This document shows, in pieces, positions 1 to 4,895 of a stretch of DNA of 6,136 nucleotides (positions are counted from its first letter, which is position 1; each line of letters opens with the position of its first letter). The position numbers were made by a program, and so were the translations under genes. Source of the DNA: Anaerotignum sp. (GTDB lineage: Bacteria > Bacillota > Clostridia > Lachnospirales > Anaerotignaceae); assembly GCA_020024395.1 (NCBI GenBank), contig JAHHTV010000094.1, forward strand, positions 1-6,136. Reading direction: 5' to 3'. The notes below the pieces were generated by a model. The model did no database searches and had not been told where the DNA came from. It worked only from the letters and a program-made list of their open reading frames with translations.

Positions 1-2
1 AA

Positions 3-419
3 TTAATATATAGCGAATTTTTCGCCGTATGCTTTACAGTTTGCTTTGCCGTCTGCATCAGGGAAACCGCAAATCATCAAACCTTCATCCATAACGTCTG
101 CACCGTCTTTGTTACATCTTTCGTACCAATCACGCATCCATTGACCATCTCCCCAGCCGTAAGAGCCAAAGATTGCAACTTTTTTGCCTTTCAGGTCACC
201 TTCAATGCCAGTGAAGAATGGGTCAAATTCTGCTTCTTCTAATACTTCATCGCCCATTGCGGCACAACCGAATGCAATTTTATCATAATCGTTGACACTA
301 CCTTGGAATGCGTCTACGGAAAATACTTCAGCATCGGCACCAATACCTGCTGCGATTTCATTTGCCATAGCAGCTGTATTACCTGTGCCACTCCAATAAA
401 TAACTGCAATTTTACTCAT
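3..419 (-). CDS. Flavodoxin (short-chain, FMN-binding)
   Basis: Small soluble electron carrier of 138 residues that holds one FMN and replaces ferredoxin when iron is short. The phosphate loop WSGTGNT sits at residues 9-15, the first isoalloxazine loop GCAAMGDE at 51-58, and the second loop GSYGWGDGQWM at 85-95 with its stacking aromatic residues. Length and these motifs match the short-chain clostridial/Megasphaera flavodoxins, which lack the long-chain insertion. The ATG is supported by AGGAGG at 429-434, eight to nine bases upstream, and the TAA stop is inside the window, so the gene is complete. It is the last visible gene of the minus-strand group and starts 57 bases after the DUF3793 gene. 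Neighbours suggest an iron-limitation role. The identification is firm; the physiological partner enzymes cannot be read from the window. Confidence 0.95.
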   Translation of the reverse strand: MSKIAVIYWSGTGNTAAMANEIAAGIGADAEVFSVDAFQGSVNDYDKIAFGCAAMGDEVLEEAEFDPFFTGIEGDLKGKKVAIFGSYGWGDGQWMRDWYERCNKDGADVMDEGLMICGFPDADGKANCKAYGEKFAIY

Positions 420-453
420 AAAAAAATGCCTCCTTTTTCATAAAAAAGATATT

Positions 454-480
454 GTTATAAAAAATATAATATAGTATCAA
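454..480 (-). promoter_or_regulatory. Weak candidate promoter for flavodoxin
   Basis: On the minus strand TTGATA (475-480) is followed after 15 bases by TATAAC (454-459). The spacer is short, and TTGGGT-17-TATATT, which starts slightly upstream inside the DUF3793 gene, is an equal alternative. The stretch is very AT-rich, so chance matches are likely. No copy of the GTTAGT palindrome is present here, so flavodoxin may simply be cotranscribed from upstream. Confidence 0.22.
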
Positions 481-1049
481 GCAGCACCCAAGAGGGAGAG
501 TATGGGTGTGCCTGCGGCTACCTCTTCCATTAGTCGTTCGCGACAATTTTCGTAGCATTGGAAAATACGCAATGCTTTTTGTTCATCACCATATACTTTC
601 CAATATCCAACACATTTATAATTTTGTCCTTTTTGCTTGATAAAACAAAAGACATCAGCAGGTGGATAACCAAGGAAAAATCCGATTTCATGCGGAAATT
701 CACAATATGCCTGCATTCTGCTACGCAGAAATTGAATGGTCTGACAAAATGCTTTGGGATTGCCCAGTGTTTCGGGATAACCCAAAGAAAGCAGATATTG
801 TTTGACGTGCGGTGTGCGTAAATAACGCAACATTGCTTTTTGTCGATAAACCATCAAAAACACACGCTTTTTACAGCTGTAAAGATATACAATATGTATG
901 CCGTGTGGTTGCAGTTGCTTTTGATAGGACGCAATTTCTTCTCGATATTGTGGTAACAATTCCAAGGGAAATGAAAATAAATTTGCTTGTTTGCGTCCTA
1001 ATAAAGTAGGTGCCGCATGATGAATTAATTCTGTTTCAAAAAAAGACAA
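477..1049 (-). CDS. DUF3793 family protein
   Basis: Soluble 190-residue protein of unknown biochemical function, recognised as DUF3793. The N-terminal region has HHAAPTLLG (residues 10-18) followed by KQANLFSF. The centre has the most family-like stretch, PHEIGFFLGYPPADVFCFI (119-137), and then CVGYWKVYGD (146-155). There is no signal peptide or clear membrane helix. Start choice: no in-frame ATG occurs before residue 67, an in-frame TGA lies just upstream, and TTG at 1047-1049 has GGTGA at 1056-1060, six bases away, so TTG is the start. In my knowledge of the family, these genes often sit beside flavodoxin and Feo ferrous-iron transport genes. The layout here fits, with flavodoxin downstream, DUF2325 upstream and a palindromic operator in the gap before it. 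A role in iron limitation is inference. Confidence 0.85.
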   Translation of the reverse strand: MSFFETELIHHAAPTLLGRKQANLFSFPLELLPQYREEIASYQKQLQPHGIHIVYLYSCKKRVFLMVYRQKAMLRYLRTPHVKQYLLSLGYPETLGNPKAFCQTIQFLRSRMQAYCEFPHEIGFFLGYPPADVFCFIKQKGQNYKCVGYWKVYGDEQKALRIFQCYENCRERLMEEVAAGTPILSLLGAA

Positions 1050-1055
1050 TATAGG

Positions 1056-1060
1056 TCACC
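1056..1060 (-). promoter_or_regulatory. RBS deciding the TTG start of the DUF3793 gene
   Basis: GGTGA on the minus strand lies six bases before TTG at 1047-1049. It is the only Shine-Dalgarno-like element near the N-terminus and lies over the in-frame TGA that rules out any earlier start. It is weaker than the AGGAGG of the two neighbouring genes, and with the TTG codon this predicts lower translation. Confidence 0.55.
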
Positions 1061-1075
1061 ACGCTTTCGAAAAAT

Positions 1076-1091
1076 GTTAGTTGATACTAAC
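1076..1091. promoter_or_regulatory. Palindromic operator A, GTTAGT-TGAT-ACTAAC
   Basis: Perfect 6-bp arms around a 4-bp spacer, identical in arms to sites B (1430-1445) and C (1465-1480). It lies in the 68-bp gap between the DUF2325 and DUF3793 genes and overlaps the -10 of the candidate promoter at 1084-1113. Bound protein would therefore block that promoter. The TTAG/CTAA half-sites recall DtxR-family boxes, but the arm spacing differs, so the regulator is unassigned. Confidence 0.72.
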
Positions 1092-1113
1092 TTCATGATA
1101 TCAATATATCCAA
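1084..1113 (-). promoter_or_regulatory. Candidate promoter for DUF3793-flavodoxin
   Basis: Minus-strand TTGGAT (1108-1113) is followed after 18 bases by TAGTAT (1084-1089). Both hexamers are imperfect. The main support is position: it is in the intergenic gap, with its -10 inside operator A, giving a plausible repressible internal promoter for the two downstream genes. Confidence 0.33.
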
Positions 1114-1117
1114 ATAA

Positions 1118-1399
1118 TCAACAGCAATGTTCTGCCAAAATCTTTTTCAGTGCAGAAGAAGAGCTGCTGTGAGAACGTGCAATAGAAATGTTATTTTTTT
1201 CTGCTTCTTGCACGGCTCCGTTTGCCATGATATGAGAAACGGTGGAAGTAAACAGTATAATTAAATCTGCTTTTCCGATTTGAGAACGGAAATTCCCAGG
1301 TAACTGTGTAAATACTTTACTTTTGCAATTATATTTTTTGCAAATATCCATATATTGACGTACCATTCTATCATGACCACCAACGATGACAACACTCAT
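1118..1399 (-). CDS. DUF2325 domain protein
   Basis: Small soluble protein of 93 residues made almost entirely of one DUF2325 domain, a short alpha/beta fold of unknown activity. Visible hallmarks are the first strand and loop VVIVGGHDR (residues 3-11), a second strand DLIILFTSTVSH (45-56), and the C-terminal RSHSSSSSALKKIL (75-88). The protein ends in His-Cys-Cys, and with H9, H56 and H77 this offers possible metal ligands, although that is only a suggestion. The ATG has AGGAGG at 1407-1412, seven bases upstream. It is the first gene of the minus-strand group and has two copies of the GTTAGT palindrome in its leader or promoter, so it is probably the most tightly regulated gene here. Family assignment is good; function is unknown. 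Confidence 0.82.
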   Translation of the reverse strand: MSVVIVGGHDRMVRQYMDICKKYNCKSKVFTQLPGNFRSQIGKADLIILFTSTVSHIMANGAVQEAEKNNISIARSHSSSSSALKKILAEHCC

Positions 1400-1429
1400 A
1401 AATATACCTCCTGTTCTGAAAAAATAATT

Positions 1430-1445
1430 GTTAGTATAAACTAAC
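1430..1445. promoter_or_regulatory. Palindromic operator B, GTTAGT-ATAA-ACTAAC
   Basis: Exact copy of the 6-bp arms of operators A and C with a different 4-bp spacer. Its centre is 35 bp from the centre of site C. It lies between the minus-strand promoter and the DUF2325 start codon, where a bound regulator could block the start or passage of RNA polymerase. Confidence 0.75.
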
Positions 1446-1473
1446 TATACTGCAAAAATAAATAGTTAGTAAA
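1444..1473 (-). promoter_or_regulatory. Alternative DUF2325 promoter between operators B and C
   Basis: Minus-strand TTTACT (1468-1473, inside operator C) is followed after 18 bases by TATAGT (1444-1449, touching operator B). The hexamers match consensus at four and five positions. This arrangement would place both operators directly over polymerase contacts, which makes it attractive even though its -35 is weaker than that of the upstream promoter at 1491-1519. Confidence 0.35.
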
Positions 1474-1481
1474 AACTAACT
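1464..1481. promoter_or_regulatory. Palindromic operator C, AGTTAGT-AAAA-ACTAACT
   Basis: The best of the three sites, with 7-bp perfect arms around AAAA (core 1465-1480). It begins a few bases downstream of the transcription start predicted from the promoter at 1491-1519, and overlaps the -35 of the alternative promoter. Either way it is well placed to repress DUF2325 and what follows. Confidence 0.76.
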
Positions 1482-1490
1482 CATGTTTGT

Positions 1491-1519
1491 ATGGTATCAC
1501 ATCATACAAAAAATGTCAA
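1491..1519 (-). promoter_or_regulatory. Sigma-A-type promoter for the DUF2325 group
   Basis: Perfect TTGACA (1514-1519 on the minus strand) is followed by 17 bases and TACCAT (1491-1496). The -10 is imperfect but is preceded by TG at the extended -10 position (TGATACCAT). Transcription would start near 1484, leaving a leader of about 85 bases that contains operators C and B. Confidence 0.5.
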
Positions 1520-1537
1520 TACAATTTTTATTGTATT
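1518..1537. repeat. Inverted repeat AATACAAT-TTTT-ATTGTATT
   Basis: Perfect 8-bp arms around a 4-bp spacer, just upstream of and partly overlapping the minus-strand -35 element. It is not followed by the GC-rich stem or U-run of a terminator. It has the same arm-4-arm layout as the GTTAGT sites but unrelated arms, so it could be the site of a second regulator. In DNA this AT-rich, chance is also possible. Confidence 0.45.
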
Positions 1538-1634
1538 TGCAAAGTTTTTTATTTGGGTTTTTGTTTGTGTTTTATTTGTCATGTATTTTTTGAAGAAAAA
1601 TGGCTTTTTTTGATAAAAATATGCATAAAAAAGG

Positions 1635-1663
1635 TTGACAATATAAAACGAGAGCAGTAAACT
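1635..1663 (+). promoter_or_regulatory. Sigma-A-type promoter of the ferrosome-like operon
   Basis: Perfect TTGACA (1635-1640), a 17-base spacer and TAAACT (1658-1663). The start would be near 1670, giving a leader of about 55 bases. No GTTAGT palindrome and no recognisable Fur box overlaps it; the nearest operator (C) is about 155 bp upstream. Confidence 0.6.
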
Positions 1664-1724
1664 ATTCGAAACATGAGTAAATGAAAGTAAATAAATGAAA
1701 AACAAATTTTAGGAGGAATGCATT

Positions 1725-1970
1725 ATGTGGAAAGATTGTTTAAAATGTGACAGAGCTTGGATGTTTGTAGGTGGTATTGCAGCAGCAATCATTGGTAAAA
1801 AAGTATTGCAAAGCAAAACAACAAGAGAACTTTGTGTAAAAACTGTTGCACAGGCTATGAAATTGCAACAAGATGCACAAACAACATTTGCAAATATCAA
1901 AGAAGAAGCAGAAGATATTTGTTGTGATGCAAAAAAACAAGCAACAGCAGCTTGTGATTGTGAACAGTAA
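1725..1970 (+). CDS. Small Cys-rich single-span membrane protein, FezA-like (DUF6110-type)
   Basis: Protein of 81 residues. A short N-terminal segment with CLKC (C5, C8) leads into one hydrophobic, glycine-containing helix (residues 11-24, including VGGIAAAIIG). A basic turn, KK, follows, then a long amphipathic helix (about 33-72). Seven cysteines are present: C5, C8, C37, the C66-C67 pair, C77 and C79. The ATG has AGGAGG at 1711-1716, eight bases upstream, and the ATPase gene follows after only 17 bases, so the two are cotranscribed. A small membrane protein directly before a P1B6-type ATPase is the layout of fezA-fezB, whose products are both required for ferrosome formation in Clostridioides difficile. 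The N-terminal helix also resembles small DUF6110 proteins found before such ATPases. The FezA equivalence rests on position and topology; a metal role for the cysteines is inference. Confidence 0.68.
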   Translation: MWKDCLKCDRAWMFVGGIAAAIIGKKVLQSKTTRELCVKTVAQAMKLQQDAQTTFANIKEEAEDICCDAKKQATAACDCEQ

Positions 1971-1987
1971 GAATTGGGGGCATTGAA

Positions 1988-4084
1988 ATGAGATATGCCA
2001 TTCGATATGACCAATCCGGTAGATTACGTTTGCGTATGGGACAATATGCCTTTTCAGAAGAAGAAGGCTGGGGGATTGCATATCTATTACGCCAACAAAA
2101 AGGGGTAACACAAGTTCGCACTTGTTCACAAAATGGTAGTATACTGATATTGTATACAGAAGAAGCAAATCGAACAGATTTATTAAATTTTGTTGGAAAA
2201 TTGCGGAGAAAAGATATTCCTCAAGTAGAACCAAAAGGGGAAGAAAATGTGCAAGCCATTGATTTACGCTTTCAAGAAAAAATCGGTGGTATGATTGTTA
2301 AAAGAATTGCAGCAAAATTGTTGATACCTTTCCCATTGCGTGCGTTGCGTACAGTGGTTTATGCAATGCCATATATTGGACGTGGTTTATGCAGTTTATG
2401 CAAAGGGAAAGTAAATGTCAATGTATTAGATGCAACAGCCATTGCAGCATCATTGTTGAAAGGTTCTTTCCGTTCTGCATCTTCCATTATGTTCTTATTG
2501 TCATTGTCTGATGTTTTAGAAGAATATACCAAAAAACGTACGGAAACTGCATTGACAGCAAGTTTGGCAATCAATATTGATAAAGTTTGGTTGGTAACAC
2601 CAGAAGCAGATGTTTTGGTATCTTTGGCAGATATCAAATCTGGTGATGTGTTGCGTATTCGCACAGGTACAATGATACCTGTAGATGGTAAAGTTGTGTC
2701 TGGGGAAGCCATGATAAATGAAGCAACCATGACAGGAGAACCTTTGGCTGTTAGAAAGACAGAAGGTTCTATGGTGTATGCAGGTACATTGGTGGAAGAA
2801 GGTTCTGTTGCTGTGGAAGTTATGGCAGTAAATGCAGAAACCAGAATACAACGTATTATGGATATGATTGCAGCATCAGAAGAATTAAAAGCTGGTGTGC
2901 AAGGAAAAGCAGAACGTTTGGCTGACCGTATTGTACCATTGCATCTATTGACAGCCGCCGCAGTATATCTGTTTACCAGAAATACAGTGAAAACATTGGC
3001 TGTATTGACTGTAGACTACTCTTGTGCAATTAAAATGGCAACACCGATTGCAGTAATTTCTGCAATGAGAGAAGCAGCAAACCATAATATGATGGTAAAA
3101 GGTGGCAGACATTTGGAAGCATTTGCAGAAGCAGATACCATTATATTTGATAAAACAGGTACATTGACAGAGGCTTGTCCGCAAGTTTCTGAGGTGCTTG
3201 CATTTGGTGATTATAGCAGAGCAGAAATATTGCGTACAGCAGCTTGCTTGGAAGAACATTTCCCACACAGCGTGGCAAAAGCGATTGTAAGACAGGCAGA
3301 AAAAGAAAGTTTGTTCCATGAAGAACGTCATGCAGAAGTACAATATGTGGTGGCACACGGTATTGCATCTGCATTAGATGGACAAAAAGTCATTATTGGT
3401 AGTCCGCACTTTGTATTTGAAGATGAAGGTGTTGCTCTGACAGAGGCGCATAGAGCGAAACTGGAACAAGCAGGTGGAAATGACTCCGCAGTATATCTTG
3501 CGATTGGACAAGAATTGGTGGGGGCAATATTTATACATGACCCTGTGAGAATAGAAGCAGCAAAAGTGATTGCAGCATTAAAAGAAACTGGTATTACAAA
3601 TGTCATTATGATGACAGGTGATGGCGAAAATGCAGCAAAAGCAGCAAGTGAACAGTTGGGCATTACAGAATATTATGCAAGAGTATTGCCAGAAGATAAA
3701 GCATCAAAAGTGGAAGAAATCAAAGCAAAAGGACACAAAGTCATTATGGTGGGCGATGGTATCAACGATTCACCAGCATTGTCAGCAGCAAGTGTTTCTG
3801 TTGCGATGAAAGATGCTTCTGATTTGGCAAGAGAAGTGGCAGATATTGCTTTACTTTCCGCAGATTTATCAGAATTGGTAACATTGCGTCGCTTAAGTCA
3901 AGCTTTGATGCGTCGTATTGGTATCAATTACAAAGCAATCATTACATGGAATACAGGATTGCTGTTGTTGGGACTTATGGGTATTATGCAACCAACCGTT
4001 TCTGCATTTTTCCATAATATTTCTACGGTTGTTATTAGTGGAAGCAGTATGCGACCATTGTTGAAAGACAAAAAAGAAGATTGA
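1988..4084 (+). CDS. fezB: P1B-type metal ATPase, probable P1B6 ferrosome ATPase FezB
   Basis: Membrane ATPase of 698 residues. An HMA-like N-terminal domain (about 1-72) lacks CxxC but has GRLRLR (11-16), an Arg motif I recall from ferrosome-type P1B6 enzymes. Two to four membrane or amphipathic helices lie at about 107-178. The actuator TGE is at 249-251. Membrane helices around 315-358 hold DYSCA (343-347) where copper and zinc pumps have CPC. The phosphorylation motif DKTGT is at 388-392, TGD at 543-545 and GDGIND at 589-594. The nucleotide-domain HP motif reads HS (427-428). The end has NYK and HNIST (676-680). All catalytic residues are intact. ATG is preceded by GGGGG at 1976-1980. The enzyme probably moves iron into ferrosomes with the upstream FezA-like protein. 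Metal specificity is inferred; a generic heavy-metal exporter is the alternative. Confidence 0.82.
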   Translation: MRYAIRYDQSGRLRLRMGQYAFSEEEGWGIAYLLRQQKGVTQVRTCSQNGSILILYTEEANRTDLLNFVGKLRRKDIPQVEPKGEENVQAIDLRFQEKIGGMIVKRIAAKLLIPFPLRALRTVVYAMPYIGRGLCSLCKGKVNVNVLDATAIAASLLKGSFRSASSIMFLLSLSDVLEEYTKKRTETALTASLAINIDKVWLVTPEADVLVSLADIKSGDVLRIRTGTMIPVDGKVVSGEAMINEATMTGEPLAVRKTEGSMVYAGTLVEEGSVAVEVMAVNAETRIQRIMDMIAASEELKAGVQGKAERLADRIVPLHLLTAAAVYLFTRNTVKTLAVLTVDYSCAIKMATPIAVISAMREAANHNMMVKGGRHLEAFAEADTIIFDKTGTLTEACPQVSEVLAFGDYSRAEILRTAACLEEHFPHSVAKAIVRQAEKESLFHEERHAEVQYVVAHGIASALDGQKVIIGSPHFVFEDEGVALTEAHRAKLEQAGGNDSAVYLAIGQELVGAIFIHDPVRIEAAKVIAALKETGITNVIMMTGDGENAAKAASEQLGITEYYARVLPEDKASKVEEIKAKGHKVIMVGDGINDSPALSAASVSVAMKDASDLAREVADIALLSADLSELVTLRRLSQALMRRIGINYKAIITWNTGLLLLGLMGIMQPTVSAFFHNISTVVISGSSMRPLLKDKKED

Positions 4085-4138
4085 TATGATACGTTTTATA
4101 TTGTATAAAATGCATTTTGTATGATATGAAATAGAACA

Positions 4139-4178
4139 AAATAGGAGCTACTTTTTAGAGAAAAGTATGCTCCTATTT
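4139..4178. terminator. Bidirectional terminator between convergent operons
   Basis: Arms AAATAGGAGC (4139-4148) and GCTCCTATTT (4169-4178) pair perfectly, and the stem continues as TACTTTT/AAAAGTA with one bulged T, closing on a TAGAG loop (4156-4160). Plus-strand reading ends in GCGTTTT; minus-strand reading ends in TATTTTGTT. It therefore serves both the ATPase and the metallophosphoesterase, whose stop is five bases away. Upstream, TTTTATA-TTG-TATAAAA (4094-4110) and the palindrome AAAATGCATTTT (4107-4118) add weaker structure. Confidence 0.85.
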
Positions 4179-4183
4179 GCGTT

Positions 4184-4873
4184 TTATAAAATACGTTTTG
4201 GACAAAAATCAATATAATCAGAAGCAACCAAGTGATACATAATTTCGTCAAAATAGACTTGCAATGCCTGTTTGTGATTTTGTGTACCATGCAAATGCCC
4301 ATAAACAACCATAATAATAGGAGAAGATTTGAAAATTTCTGTAAATGCAGAAGGGTCGTGTTTTTCATTGACAGGTGGATAATGCAACATAACAATGATT
4401 TTTTTTGCACCTTGATACATTGCCATATCCAATGATAATCGCAAACGGATTTGCTCACGATGATATATTTTTTCATCTTCTTTTGTAAAAGAGATGTCAT
4501 TGGGACACGTCCAACCTCTTGTACCACAAATGAAATAATCTTCATAAGGTATGGTGCCATTTTTCAAAAATTTCATATGCGGAAATTGCCCTTCTAATTT
4601 TGCAGAAGATTTCCACCAATAATCATGATTGCCAGAAAGCAATATTTTTTTGCCTGGCAGATTGTCAATAACAGAAAGGTCTTTTTGTGCATCAGATAGA
4701 TGCATTGCCCATGAAATATCGCCTGGAAGCAATACGGTATCTTGTGGTGTGATGGTATCCTGCCATTGCGTGATGATACGGTCAGCATGATTTTTCCAAT
4801 TTTCTCCAAAAATGTCCATAGGTTTTGGCTTGGCAAAACTAAAATGCAAATCGGCTATCGCAAATAATGCCAT
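4184..4873 (-). CDS. Calcineurin-like metallophosphoesterase
   Basis: Soluble 229-residue phosphohydrolase of the calcineurin-like superfamily, closest in appearance to the COG1768-type predicted phosphohydrolases. The full set of dimetal-site motifs is present in order: DLH (D8, H10), GDISWA (51-56), GNHDYWW (81-87), MLHYPP (162-167, H164) and GHLHG (192-196). Nothing essential is missing, so it should bind two metal ions and cleave a phosphoester; the substrate cannot be read from sequence. The ATG has AAAGGA at 4883-4888, nine bases upstream. It starts 22 bases after the alarmone synthetase stop, with its ribosome binding site inside that gap, so the two are very likely cotranscribed. A link to nucleotide or alarmone turnover is suggested by position only. 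Confidence 0.88.
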   Translation of the reverse strand: MALFAIADLHFSFAKPKPMDIFGENWKNHADRIITQWQDTITPQDTVLLPGDISWAMHLSDAQKDLSVIDNLPGKKILLSGNHDYWWKSSAKLEGQFPHMKFLKNGTIPYEDYFICGTRGWTCPNDISFTKEDEKIYHREQIRLRLSLDMAMYQGAKKIIVMLHYPPVNEKHDPSAFTEIFKSSPIIMVVYGHLHGTQNHKQALQVYFDEIMYHLVASDYIDFCPKRIL

Positions 4874-4895
4874 AAATGAATGTCCTTTCTATGTG

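Larger units (their letters stand above)
1400..1724. other. Divergent regulatory region between the two iron-related operons
   Basis: This 325-bp non-coding stretch is strongly AT-rich. From left to right it holds the AGGAGG of DUF2325, operators B and C, a minus-strand promoter, an 8-4-8 inverted repeat, a T-rich tract (about 1540-1620), the plus-strand promoter at 1635-1663, and the AGGAGG of the small membrane-protein gene. The two outward promoters start about 185 bp apart. I see no riboswitch-like structure and no credible coding frame; the open frame on the minus strand from 1705 to 1502 has no ribosome binding site and a low-complexity product. Confidence 0.7.

Noticed and set aside
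558..1009. Plus-strand frames opposite the DUF3793 gene
   Set aside because: No promoter or ribosome binding site, while the minus-strand frame carries family motifs and a supported start.
1604..1625. Possible Fur box (TGATAAAAATATGCAT) upstream of the plus-strand promoter
   Set aside because: Only the left half resembles the Fur consensus TGATAATNATTATCA; the right half does not match, so it is not supportable.
1620..1627. TATGCATA palindrome just upstream of the plus-strand -35
   Set aside because: Only 8 bp and likely by chance in AT-rich DNA; no second copy at a regulatory position.
1502..1705. Minus-strand 67-codon open frame in the divergent region
   Set aside because: No ribosome binding site, low-complexity Phe/Lys-rich product, and it covers the plus-strand promoter and T-rich tract. 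Typical of AT-rich non-coding DNA.
1671..1710. Direct repeat-like stretch (AGTAAATGAA, then AGTAAATAAATGAA) in the leader of the ferrosome-like operon
   Set aside because: Imperfect, A-rich and short; most simply an unstructured leader that helps ribosome access. No riboswitch fold is visible.
1740..2234. Minus-strand open frames opposite the small membrane protein and the ATPase start
   Set aside because: Cys/Phe-rich antisense translations of well-supported genes, with no initiation signals.
2945..3358. His/Cys-rich minus-strand frame inside the ATPase gene that looks like a metal-binding protein
   Set aside because: The composition is the antisense reading of common GCA, ACA and GAA codons; the ATPase frame has all family motifs intact across this span.
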